In this document: piece after piece, positions 1 through 5,011 of the stretch | How positions within the stretch are numbered: the first letter of the stretch is position 1 | How the letters are laid out: every line of letters starts with the position of its first letter | DNA from: Deinococcus sp. | GTDB taxonomy: Bacteria > Deinococcota > Deinococci > Deinococcales > Deinococcaceae | Length of the DNA: 5,011 bases | Direction: 5' to 3' | NCBI GenBank assembly: GCA_028287665.1 | Contig: JAQBPF010000154.1 | Span: forward strand, 1 to 5,011 | Program-made: the position numbers and the translations under genes | Notes under the pieces: model-generated | Told to the model about the DNA's origin: nothing | Databases searched by the model: none | The model's input: only the letters and a program-made list of their open reading frames with translations

Positions 1-632
1 CCTTCAAAATTCCCGACGATATTTCGAATGAGGTGGCGGCTATTTTTGACCCCTTCGGCAACGCCGTGCACACGGCTCTCAGCTTTGATCTGGTGGGTGA
101 AGACGTGCTGATCACGGGCGCGGGGCCAATTGGCGTGATGGCGGCAGCGGTGGCCAAACATGCCGGAGCGCGGCAAGTGGTCGTGACCGATGTCAACGAT
201 TACCGGCTTGATCTGGCCCGCCAGATGGGCGCGACGCGGGCGGTGAATGTGGCCCGCGAGGACCTCTGGACGGTGGCGACCAGCGAACTCGGCATGACCG
301 AGGGCTTTGACGTGGGCCTGGAGATGAGCGGCAGCAGCCCTGCCTTTGCCCAGATGGTCAGCGTGATGAACAACGGCGGCAAAATTGCCCTGCTGGGCAT
401 TCCGGCAGGCCGCGTGGACATCGACTGGAACGCCGTGATCTTCAAGATGCTGACCATCAAGGGCATCTATGGGCGCGAGATGTTTGAGACCTGGTACAAG
501 ATGGCCGCCCTGATTCAATCGGGCCTGGATCTGACACCGATTCTGACTCACCGCTTCGGCATAGACGACTTCCAGCAGGGCTTTGACGCCATGCTGAGTG
601 GGCAGAGCGGGAAAGTGATTCTGGACTGGTAG
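1..632 (+). CDS. tdh: L-threonine 3-dehydrogenase, C-terminal part (5' end outside window)
   Basis: NAD-dependent, zinc-containing medium-chain dehydrogenase that oxidises L-threonine to 2-amino-3-oxobutanoate in the cytosol. That product is normally split by 2-amino-3-ketobutyrate CoA ligase (Kbl) to glycine and acetyl-CoA. The frame is open from position 3 and reads 209 residues to a TAG at 630-632; E. coli Tdh is 341 residues, so roughly 130 N-terminal residues, including the catalytic zinc ligands, lie outside. Numbering from the first full codon, the Rossmann motif GAGPIG is at 39-44 and an acidic D63 ends the second strand (VVVTDVN), as expected for NAD binding. The segments [52 protein letters not shown] and SGQSGKVIL match my memory of E. 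coli Tdh nearly residue for residue. A GTG at 33 is internal, not a start. No kbl is visible downstream. Identification is very secure. Confidence 0.96.
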   Translation, partial: FKIPDDISNEVAAIFDPFGNAVHTALSFDLVGEDVLITGAGPIGVMAAAVAKHAGARQVVVTDVNDYRLDLARQMGATRAVNVAREDLWTVATSELGMTEGFDVGLEMSGSSPAFAQMVSVMNNGGKIALLGIPAGRVDIDWNAVIFKMLTIKGIYGREMFETWYKMAALIQSGLDLTPILTHRFGIDDFQQGFDAMLSGQSGKVILDW

Positions 633-648
633 TTGGGATGTACTCAAT

Positions 649-668
649 GTGGCGTGCGGTGACGCCAC
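649..668 (+). terminator. Stem-loop after tdh, possible terminator
   Basis: A perfect 7-bp stem, GTGGCGT (649-655) with ACGCCAC (662-668), encloses a 6-nt loop and begins 17 nt after the tdh stop. The position and GC-rich stem fit a transcription end, but no T-tract follows. It may be only a weak or factor-assisted terminator, or an RNA-stabilising 3' hairpin. Confidence 0.4.
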
Positions 669-982
669 CACTAACCGGAGTCTTCAGCTCTGAGCAGGCT
701 CAGCAACTGTTGGAGCAACTCGCCAGGAAGTGCAGGAAGGCGGCCTGTGAGTGATGGGAACGACAACCTGTCCATCCACCCAGTCTCGTCAAAAACTCAG
801 ACTGCACCTGGGTCTGATCTAACAGAAGATGTGCCCGCAGGCGAGCCATACCCCCGACACCACTTTTTCTGAGTGTGGTCATGTTAACCTGTAGGCCAAA
901 TGCTGGTGCTGTGGCGCTGGCTGTGAATCCTGAAGTCAAGGAATCTGATTGCCCCCCGCCCCAGCGCACCCACCAAGAGGCC

Positions 983-988
983 AAGAGA
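983..988 (+). promoter_or_regulatory. Weak ribosome binding site of dnaJ
   Basis: AAGAGA lies 7 nt before the ATG at 996 and is only a partial match to the anti-Shine-Dalgarno sequence. A better AAGAGG at 975-980 is 15 nt away, which is too distant for normal use. The start is fixed by the conserved J-domain N-terminus rather than by this site. Confidence 0.4.
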
Positions 989-995
989 CACTGAT

Positions 996-2132
996 ATGAC
1001 TGCACAAACAGACTATTACGAATTGCTGGGCGTGGCCCGCACCGCCGCCCCCGACGAGATCAAGAGTGCCTACCGCAAGCTGGCCCTCAAATTTCACCCC
1101 GACCGCAACAAGGAACCGGGCGCGGCCGAGCAGTTTGCCCGCATCAATGAGGCCTACGCCGTGCTGTCTGACGGCGAAAAACGGGCACACTACGACCGCT
1201 TCGGCAGTGCGCCGAGTAACGGCATGCCTGGAGGCGACCCCTTCGGCGGCATGGGCGGCGCAGGCTTCGATCCGATGGACATTTTTGAGCAGCTGTTTGG
1301 CGGCGCGGTGGGCGGGCGTGGCGGGCGGCGTGGCCCTGCACGCGGCGACGACCTGGAAACGGAAGCGCACGTGACGCTGCTTCAGGCGCGGGCAGGCGAC
1401 GAGATCGAGGTGGACGTAGACCGCCTGACCACCTGCGAGCACTGTCAGGGCAACCGCAGCGAGCCTGGGGGCAAACCTCCCAAAACCTGCACCACCTGTA
1501 AGGGTGCGGGCGCGGTTCGGGCACAGGCCCGCACCATTTTTGGCGTGGTAGACACCCAGCAACCCTGCCCCACCTGCCGGGGAGAAGGCGTGCTGATTGA
1601 GGACCCCTGCACCGTGTGCCGGGGCCGGGGCCGCACGCTGAAGGCCGAGACCGTGAAAGTCAAACTGCCACGCGGCATAGACGAGGGCTACCGAATCCGC
1701 GTGTCGGGCATGGGCAACGAGGGGCCGGGGGGCAACGGCGACCTGTATGTGCATATCGAAATGGAGCGCCACCCCGAATTGCGCCGCGAGCAGGAACACC
1801 TGATCTATACCTCGCGCATCGGGTTTGCCAAAGCCGCGCTGGGCGGGCAGATTACCGTGCCCACGCTCGACGGCCCCCAGAACGTGGAGGTCAAGGCAGG
1901 CACGCAACACGGCGAACTTCACCGCCTGCGCGGGCAAGGGCTGCCCCGGTTGCAGGGGGCTGGCAACGGCGACCTGATCGTGGAATATGACGTGCAGGTG
2001 CCCAAACCCGCCCAACTGACTCCCGAAGCCCGCGAAGCGCTGCTGGCCTATGCCCGCGCTGTGGGCGACGAGGTGAACGATAAGCCGGAAGGGTTTTTTG
2101 ACAAGGTAGGGAAAATTTTCAGGGGCGAGTGA
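996..2132 (+). CDS. dnaJ: Class A (type I) DnaJ / Hsp40 co-chaperone
   Basis: Cytosolic co-chaperone that binds unfolded proteins and stimulates the ATPase of DnaK. The 378-residue length is usual for full DnaJ. Domains in order: J domain at about 6-70 with the essential HPD at 34-36 and YDRFG at 66-70; Gly/Phe-rich linker about 71-117, including a [12 protein letters not shown] segment at 92-103; zinc-binding domain with four Cys pairs at 147/150, 165/168, 191/194 and 205/208; two beta-rich substrate-binding domains from about 213 to 340; and a C-terminal tail with FFDKVGKIF, resembling the dimerisation end of E. coli DnaJ. Zinc motifs two to four fit CxxCxGxG, but the first reads CEHCQGNR, lacking the last glycine. 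The eight cysteines are intact, so zinc binding should hold. The gene stands alone, with no dnaK or grpE next to it. Large open frames on the opposite strand are shadows. Confidence 0.96.
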   Translation: MTAQTDYYELLGVARTAAPDEIKSAYRKLALKFHPDRNKEPGAAEQFARINEAYAVLSDGEKRAHYDRFGSAPSNGMPGGDPFGGMGGAGFDPMDIFEQLFGGAVGGRGGRRGPARGDDLETEAHVTLLQARAGDEIEVDVDRLTTCEHCQGNRSEPGGKPPKTCTTCKGAGAVRAQARTIFGVVDTQQPCPTCRGEGVLIEDPCTVCRGRGRTLKAETVKVKLPRGIDEGYRIRVSGMGNEGPGGNGDLYVHIEMERHPELRREQEHLIYTSRIGFAKAALGGQITVPTLDGPQNVEVKAGTQHGELHRLRGQGLPRLQGAGNGDLIVEYDVQVPKPAQLTPEAREALLAYARAVGDEVNDKPEGFFDKVGKIFRGE

Positions 2133-2245
2133 AGTTCGATTCAGTAATGTTGTTCTGTTTGATTCGAGCAAAGCGAGTGGAAAACTACAGCTTCCAGAAT
2201 GCCGTGGGCTTCCGGTGCTGTTCCGGGGGCCGACGCAATGGCCGG

Positions 2246-2295
2246 GAACGTGGATCGTGGAAAGGGAACCTATTCCCCAACCACGGTCCACGTTC
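2246..2295 (+). repeat. Palindromic intergenic repeat, copy A
   Basis: The 15-nt arms at 2246-2260 and 2281-2295 (GAACGTGGATCGTGG and CCACGGTCCACGTTC) pair throughout, with one U-G wobble in the plus-strand RNA. Inside, GGGAA (2264-2268) and TTCCC (2273-2277) form a second small stem around a CCTA loop, so the whole element folds as one long interrupted hairpin. The right arm plus the next base, CCACGGTCCACGTTCT, recurs exactly at 3626-3641 in copy B, and weaker similarity continues to about 2320. This fits a dispersed small noncoding repeat of the sort known in Deinococcus. It lies between dnaJ and prs in their shared direction, so it may also act as a terminator or RNA processing site; no T-tract follows. 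Confidence 0.8.
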
Positions 2296-2433
2296 TCCGT
2301 TCCACACCCCACGCTTCCCACACCCACACTTCTGGCCCTGTCACGCAGCGACGGACGGCTCCATTCGGCCACTCACGGTATGCTGCCTGCGACAAGCTCT
2401 GCCGATCATCTCGCCCCTTCTCTCCCCGCTCCT

Positions 2434-2438
2434 GGAGG
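2434..2438 (+). promoter_or_regulatory. Strong ribosome binding site that fixes the prs start
   Basis: GGAGG lies 8 nt before a GTG at 2447. The site selects this GTG over the many upstream in-frame candidates; the protein made from it begins at the point where conserved PRPP synthetase sequence starts. Confidence 0.85.
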
Positions 2439-2446
2439 ATTTCACC

Positions 2447-3445
2447 GTGTCTTTGTTACGATCCAACCAATCTGACCGCCTGGCCAGAAGCCGCCGCACA
2501 CCGCTGCTCGTGTTTGCAGGCCAGAGCAACCGCCCGCTGGCACAGGCCATCTGTGACAACCTCGGCGTTCCACTGGGGAACAGCAAAACCGAGAAATTTA
2601 CCAACGATAACCTGATCGTGCATTACGAGGAGTCGCTGCGGGAAGGCGACGTGTTTATCGTGCAGACCTTCAGTACGCCCGTCAGCGACGCGATTATGGA
2701 ACTGATGCTGATGATCGATGCGGCCAAAAGTGCCAGCGCAGGCCGCGTGACCGCCGTGATTCCTTATTACAGCTATGCCCGCAGCGACAAAAAAGACAGC
2801 CCCCGCATTTCCATCGCGGGCCGTCTGGTGGCCGATCTGCTTCAGGAAGCTGGTGCAGACCGGATTCTGATGATGACCCTGCACTCGCCGCAGGTTCACG
2901 GGTTCTTCAAGGTGCCCGTGGATCACCTGTCGGCAGACATCGTGCTGACGCAGCACTTCAAAAGCTGTGTGCCCAACGCGCATGAAGGCGTGGTTCTGGC
3001 CCCTGACGCGGGAAGCATCAAGCGGGCATCTCAGATTGCCCGCCGCCTCGATTCCGGCCTCGCCATGATCGACAAAGAGCGCATCAGCGATACCGAAGTC
3101 CGGCCCCGCGCCCTGATCGGTGAGGTGGAAGGCAAGACCGTATTTATCGTGGACGACGAGATCAGCACGGCGGGCAGCCTCGTGGAAACGGTGAATATCT
3201 GCCGCAACATGGGTGCAAAAGACGTGTATGTGGCCGTGACTCACGGCGTCTACACCGGCCCCGCCATAGAGCGAATCGCCGCGCTGGACGTGACGCAGGT
3301 GGCGAGTACCAACACGGTGCTGGTGCCCGAAAGCAAGATTCTGGCCGCAGGCGGCAAATTGGCCGTGCTGGACGTTGCACCGCTGTTTGCCAACGCGATT
3401 GCCAACATTCACACGGGCGAGAGCGTCAGCACGTTGTTCGAGTAA
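2447..3445 (+). CDS. prs: Ribose-phosphate pyrophosphokinase (PRPP synthetase)
   Basis: Makes 5-phosphoribosyl 1-diphosphate from ribose 5-phosphate and ATP, the cytosolic precursor for purine, pyrimidine, NAD, histidine and tryptophan synthesis. The product is 332 residues from the GTG start, slightly longer than the usual 310-320 because of an N-terminal extension of about 15 basic and polar residues. Visible motifs: [11 protein letters not shown] at 23-33; an ARSDKKD loop at 111-117 in place of the common [15 protein letters not shown] at 145-154 with the conserved H146; DHLSAD at 159-164; DAGSIKRA at 187-194 with K192 and R193 in the catalytic flexible-loop region; and the PRPP loop [10 protein letters not shown] at 235-244. 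The loop keeps both aspartates, but classical enzymes usually read VDDxxDTGGT. Both halves of the family fold are complete, so it should be active, but it belongs to a less classical branch. It is preceded by repeat copy A and followed by several hairpins. Confidence 0.93.
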   Translation: MSLLRSNQSDRLARSRRTPLLVFAGQSNRPLAQAICDNLGVPLGNSKTEKFTNDNLIVHYEESLREGDVFIVQTFSTPVSDAIMELMLMIDAAKSASAGRVTAVIPYYSYARSDKKDSPRISIAGRLVADLLQEAGADRILMMTLHSPQVHGFFKVPVDHLSADIVLTQHFKSCVPNAHEGVVLAPDAGSIKRASQIARRLDSGLAMIDKERISDTEVRPRALIGEVEGKTVFIVDDEISTAGSLVETVNICRNMGAKDVYVAVTHGVYTGPAIERIAALDVTQVASTNTVLVPESKILAAGGKLAVLDVAPLFANAIANIHTGESVSTLFE

Positions 3446-3455
3446 TTCCGATTGA

Positions 3456-3476
3456 AAGCGCTGTCGTTTGGCGCTT
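3456..3476 (+). terminator. Stem-loop just after prs, possible terminator
   Basis: AAGCGC (3456-3461) pairs with GCGCTT (3471-3476) around a 9-nt loop and starts 11 nt after the prs TAA. There is no T-tract, so termination is a guess from position. Its right arm overlaps the left arm of the longer inverted repeat 3473-3590, so the two folds would compete. Confidence 0.4.
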
Positions 3477-3590
3477 CCATCCAACTGGAACGACTCGGAG
3501 AGCTGCGAAGCAGAGTCGGAACAGGTACGGGTTCCGGAAGAGAGAGCCGCCAGCGGTGGTTTCCCGATTGTGGTGGAATTGGATGGAAGC
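3473..3590. repeat. Long-range inverted repeat enclosing nested hairpins
   Basis: GCTTCCATCCAA (3473-3484) and TTGGATGGAAGC (3579-3590) are perfect 12-bp reverse complements 94 nt apart. Between them lie two adjacent hairpins. One has outer arms CGACT (3491-3495) and AGTCG (3514-3518) plus an inner CTGC/GCAG stem at 3503-3513. The other has CGGAAC (3517-3522) and GTTCCG (3531-3536) around an 8-nt loop. The two share two bases and so cannot both form fully. No coding frame here is convincing. The layout suggests a structured mobile or dispersed intergenic element, or a structured RNA end; I cannot name a family. Confidence 0.6.
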
Positions 3591-3596
3591 TGGATG

Positions 3597-3636
3597 GTGG
3601 ACTGTGGCCAGGGGAACCCCCCAAGCCACGGTCCAC
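3597..3636 (+). repeat. Palindromic intergenic repeat, copy B
   Basis: GTGGACTGTGGC (3597-3608) pairs with GCCACGGTCCAC (3625-3636), again with a single U-G wobble in the plus-strand RNA. The centre is GGGG-AA-CCCCCC, comparable to the inner GGGAA/TTCCC stem of copy A. The right arm is identical to copy A, and similarity extends to about 3657, into the last codons of the Nudix gene. The outer GAAC/GTTC pairs of copy A are lost on the left side. It sits 3 nt beyond the Nudix stop on the minus strand, so it could serve as a terminator for that gene as well as lying downstream of prs. Confidence 0.78.
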
Positions 3637-3639
3637 GTT

Positions 3640-4116
3640 CTACATTCCTGCTTCCAACCGGTATTCTCCGCGTGCCAGCGCCTCTTTAACGCTCTCTACC
3701 AGCCGCGTCTGTTCGGGCCAGAAGAGGGCTGGAACCCGGTCCAGTGGATGCCATTCCAGCCGGAAACCGGGTTCCAGGGGCGGCTGGCCCACTTCACCCG
3801 TAACGCCGAGGCTGTAGCGGGTGACCTGCCAACGGGTGCGGGCGTAGTTCAGGCGTTCCAGTGTCCCCAGATCAGCCACCACACGCACGGCGTACAGTCC
3901 GGCTTCCTCGCGCAGTTCACGCATCAGCGCCTGCTCATGGGTTTCGCCTGCTTCTACGCCACCTTTGGGCAGTTGCGGGTAGTCACCGGGTTCGATGACC
4001 ACCGCCAGAAGCCAGCCTGAATCACCGGGTTTCAAGACCACCACGCCCACGCTGGCCCGTTCGGGAATGGCCGGAGGGCGGGTATAAAACGTGGCGTCGG
4101 GTGGAGGGAGTTTCAT
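3640..4116 (-). CDS. Nudix hydrolase
   Basis: A 158-residue protein with one Nudix domain; such enzymes hydrolyse a nucleoside diphosphate linked to another group, using divalent metal. The Nudix box GX5EX7REUXEEXGU is complete: G52, E58, R66-E67, E70-E71 and G73-L74. It is preceded by LPKG (49-52), a form often seen in MutT/Ap4A-hydrolase-like members. The first strand reads RASVGVVVLKPG (20-31). No signal peptide or membrane segment is seen. The substrate cannot be told from sequence; Deinococcus species are known to carry many Nudix proteins. The ATG is supported by a good ribosome binding site. The VOC gene lies upstream with its stop 86 nt away, but its frame continues to an ATGA overlap with this start. 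The last codons and the TAG overlap similarity to the palindromic repeat. Confidence 0.92.
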   Translation of the reverse strand: MKLPPPDATFYTRPPAIPERASVGVVVLKPGDSGWLLAVVIEPGDYPQLPKGGVEAGETHEQALMRELREEAGLYAVRVVADLGTLERLNYARTRWQVTRYSLGVTGEVGQPPLEPGFRLEWHPLDRVPALFWPEQTRLVESVKEALARGEYRLEAGM

Positions 4117-4202
4117 GGGTAGAGCCTCCGGGTGCTGGGTCTAAGGGTTGAAGGTTTAAAGAAGGGCGACTCCAGCGCCAGTTGATCCAACTGCACGGCC
4201 TC
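4113..4202 (-). other. In-frame continuation of the VOC frame beyond its TGA
   Basis: After the TGA of the VOC gene (4205-4203) the same frame runs on for 29 sense codons and stops at a TGA (4115-4113) that overlaps the Nudix ATG as ATGA. The first part reads EAVQLDQLALESPFF, with most third positions G or C as in the genes around it; the second half (from about PSTLRP) looks less coding. This may be the remnant C-terminus of an ancestral longer VOC protein, a readthrough tail, a sequencing error at the TGA, or chance. An inverted repeat CAGTTG-ATC-CAACTG (4179-4193) lies inside it. Confidence 0.45.
4125..4129 (-). promoter_or_regulatory. Ribosome binding site of the Nudix gene
   Basis: Read on the minus strand, GGAGG lies 8 nt before the ATG (4116-4114). 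This is ideal spacing and supports independent translation start of the Nudix gene. Confidence 0.8.
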
Positions 4203-4814
4203 TCACAGCGTGACCAAGCCATGCGGCGTTTCCAGCATCGCCCCCAATTCTGGCTGAGACGCTTCATAAACTTCCACTTCTCCAGCAAAGTTCAGCGCGT
4301 TCAACCAGGTCCGCAGGCGGTCAGGGTCGGGCGTGCCCAGACGCAGGGAGGCCAGGCGCACCCCCGCATCAGGCAGGCGCGTGGGTGGGGGCGGCGTGTG
4401 CCAGACGATCAGGCTGGGTTGTACGCCGCCGCCCGGCAAGCTTCCACTTTCGGGCACGGTCAGCGCCCAGCGGTTCTCACCCCGCGAAAGCTCCAAGACT
4501 TCTGGACTGGGTGGCAGGGCAGGCACGCTCGCCACCCAGTGAATCAGCACGGGGCCGTCCTCTAGCCTCTCCCGCAGTTCAGGGGTATCCAGCCCAAACC
4601 AGCGCGGGCGGGAAGGCACGGGGGCATGTGGGTTGATGGCGATGACCTCCAGATAAGCGTCCGGCCCCAGCGACAGCAGCGCGTTGTGCGTGCCGAACTG
4701 CTGGTGTTCGCCGCCGGGAGAGAGGGGCACGCCCAACCGCCCTTCCAGCCACGCCTGCCCCTCGGCCAGCGTGCGGGCGGCGATGACCAGATGATCCAGC
4801 GCGGCTGCCTTCAT
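4203..4814 (-). CDS. Glyoxalase-like (VOC superfamily) protein
   Basis: A 203-residue cytosolic protein resembling the glyoxalase-like domain family (Pfam Glyoxalase_3 type), whose substrates are mostly unknown. The N-terminal half shows the typical pattern: [11 protein letters not shown] (6-16), a helix with EGRLGV (24-29), [18 protein letters not shown] (33-50) and [10 protein letters not shown] (53-62). H8 and E56 sit where VOC enzymes place metal ligands. A central [27 protein letters not shown] region and a C-terminal [20 protein letters not shown] module complete two related halves. The ATG overlaps the stop of the upstream gene as ATGA, which fixes the start and suggests translational coupling; the Shine-Dalgarno match is weak (GGCAGGCAGG). 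The TGA stop may be premature, because coding-like sequence continues in frame. Family assignment is firm; the reaction is unknown. Confidence 0.87.
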   Translation of the reverse strand: MKAAALDHLVIAARTLAEGQAWLEGRLGVPLSPGGEHQQFGTHNALLSLGPDAYLEVIAINPHAPVPSRPRWFGLDTPELRERLEDGPVLIHWVASVPALPPSPEVLELSRGENRWALTVPESGSLPGGGVQPSLIVWHTPPPPTRLPDAGVRLASLRLGTPDPDRLRTWLNALNFAGEVEVYEASQPELGAMLETPHGLVTL

Positions 4815-5011
4815 GCCTGCCTGCCCAGCAATACGCTGTGCGGCGCAGCAATTCGGCGGGAAAGGCTGCCCAGTGCGGCGAGTTGAATGCCCACGCCCCC
4901 TGGCGCAACCACCTGCAACGCGGCGGCGTCAGGGGCCACCAGTTGGATTCCCACCCCGAACGGCCCGATGGTCTGTACAGCGGCGGCTCCGGGTGAAATG
5001 GTCTGAAGGCC
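4811..5011 (-). CDS. C-terminal end of unrecognised protein with 10-residue repeats (5' end outside window)
   Basis: The frame is open from the right edge for 66 codons and ends in a TGA that overlaps the VOC start as ATGA. Third positions are mainly G or C, as in the neighbours, supporting real coding. The visible part begins with five consecutive 10-residue units: [40 protein letters not shown] and [10 protein letters not shown]. They share a hydrophobic-Gln-x-hydrophobic core and usually a Pro at position 7. Units one and three, and two and four, are most alike, so a 20-residue (60-bp) pair is the larger period. The tail [15 protein letters not shown] breaks the pattern. Alternating hydrophobic and polar residues suggest short beta strands. 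I do not recognise the family and assign no function. It probably belongs to one transcript with the VOC and Nudix genes. Confidence 0.8.
   Translation of the reverse strand, partial: GLQTISPGAAAVQTIGPFGVGIQLVAPDAAALQVVAPGGVGIQLAALGSLSRRIAAPHSVLLGRQA

Larger units (their letters stand above)
633..995. other. Intergenic region tdh-dnaJ, no recognised gene
   Basis: These 363 nt hold no gene I recognise. Visible items are the stem-loop at 649-668, a near-continuous palindrome CTGAGC-AG-GCTCAG at 690-703, and a short inverted repeat TCCT/AGGA at 928-942. A plus-strand frame is open from 818 and stops at 992-994, one base before the dnaJ ATG; its first ATG is at 881, giving 37 residues. A minus-strand frame of 101 codons covers 700-1005. 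Neither resembles a family known to me, and neither has a convincing ribosome binding site. I found no convincing -35/-10 pair and no CIRCE (TTAGCACTC/GAGTGCTAA) operator ahead of dnaJ. The stretch may be promoter plus leader, or a decayed gene. Confidence 0.5.
2133..2446. other. Intergenic region dnaJ-prs with palindromic repeat and prs leader
   Basis: These 314 nt hold no gene that I can support, although the prs frame happens to stay open back to a GTG at 2129. Contents in order: an AGC-AAAGC-GAGT-GGAA stretch at 2161-2183 that resembles 3492-3521 downstream of prs; a GGCC/GGCC short inverted repeat around 2227-2244; the long palindromic repeat copy A at 2246-2295; a C-rich stretch to about 2330; and the prs ribosome binding site. 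TATGCT at 2379-2384 could be a -10 element but has no fitting -35. No T-tract terminator follows dnaJ. Confidence 0.6.

Noticed and set aside
881..945. Possible end of an IS200/IS605-type transposon (short TCCT/AGGA hairpin near a GTTAAC site)
   Set aside because: The hairpin is only 4 bp, no transposase or TnpB sequence is recognisable nearby, and no matching left end was found.
700..1005. 101-codon minus-strand frame between tdh and dnaJ
   Set aside because: No ribosome binding site or known family was seen, and it begins inside the dnaJ start. A decayed gene cannot be excluded, but there is too little to call one.
936..2372. 478-codon open frame on the minus strand across dnaJ
   Set aside because: It mirrors dnaJ codons in a GC-rich gene, its sequence shows no family features, and dnaJ on the other strand is unmistakable.
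2379..2384. TATGCT as a -10 element for prs
   Set aside because: No -35-like sequence lies 16-18 nt upstream; a four-of-six match alone is expected by chance.
2129..2446. N-terminal extension of prs by 106 codons to a GTG overlapping the dnaJ stop
   Set aside because: The extension would translate the palindromic repeat and a C-rich leader. Family length, the strong GGAGG site and the conserved start at 2447 argue against it.
2456..3484. 342-codon open frame on the minus strand across prs
   Set aside because: It is a shadow of the strongly conserved prs gene; composition is rich in His and Arg with no recognisable domain.
3452..4020. Plus-strand open frames over the prs-Nudix gap and the Nudix gene
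   Set aside because: They run antisense to a complete Nudix box, or through inverted repeats, and have no family resemblance.
4022..4288. 88-codon minus-strand frame overlapping the VOC end and the VOC-Nudix gap
   Set aside because: It is out of frame with both genes and rich in Trp and Arg, typical of a shadow frame.
4579..4908. 109-codon minus-strand frame overlapping the VOC start
   Set aside because: It is in another frame of two well-supported coding regions and has a low-complexity Arg/Gly/Ala composition.

Overview
The window looks like chromosome of a high-GC bacterium, most likely a Deinococcus or close relative. This is inferred from the form of the PRPP synthetase, the GC-rich third codon positions and palindromic intergenic repeats of the kind known from Deinococcus genomes. 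No database search was possible, so the genus is a judgement from memory. The core genes are housekeeping genes. No CRISPR array, tRNA, rRNA, intact mobile element or recognisable defence system was seen.

Layout. Positions 1-632 (+) hold the C-terminal two-thirds of L-threonine 3-dehydrogenase (tdh), cut by the window edge and followed by a stem-loop. Positions 633-995 are a 363-nt gap with no recognised gene. Positions 996-2132 (+) encode a complete class A DnaJ co-chaperone, standing alone without dnaK or grpE. The 314-nt gap 2133-2446 carries a long palindromic repeat (copy A) and ends in a strong ribosome binding site for prs. Positions 2447-3445 (+) encode a ribose-phosphate pyrophosphokinase with a GTG start. 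The 194-nt convergent gap 3446-3639 is packed with inverted repeats and contains a second copy (B) of the palindromic repeat.

On the minus strand, read from the right edge leftward, are the 3' end of an unrecognised gene with 10-residue internal repeats (5011-4811), a glyoxalase-like VOC protein (4814-4203) that overlaps it by ATGA, and a Nudix hydrolase (4116-3640). They look like one co-directional, probably co-transcribed unit.

The genes do not form one obvious pathway: threonine catabolism, protein folding, PRPP supply and two small enzymes of unknown substrate. The observations most worth following are: (1) the VOC gene ends in a TGA, yet the same frame continues for 29 codons with coding-like composition at first and stops exactly on an ATGA overlap with the Nudix start; (2) the two palindromic repeats differ at adjacent stem positions, each change keeping a G-U pair in the plus-strand transcript; (3) the truncated right-edge gene is built of a 30-bp/10-residue repeat. 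No previously undescribed multi-gene system could be supported.
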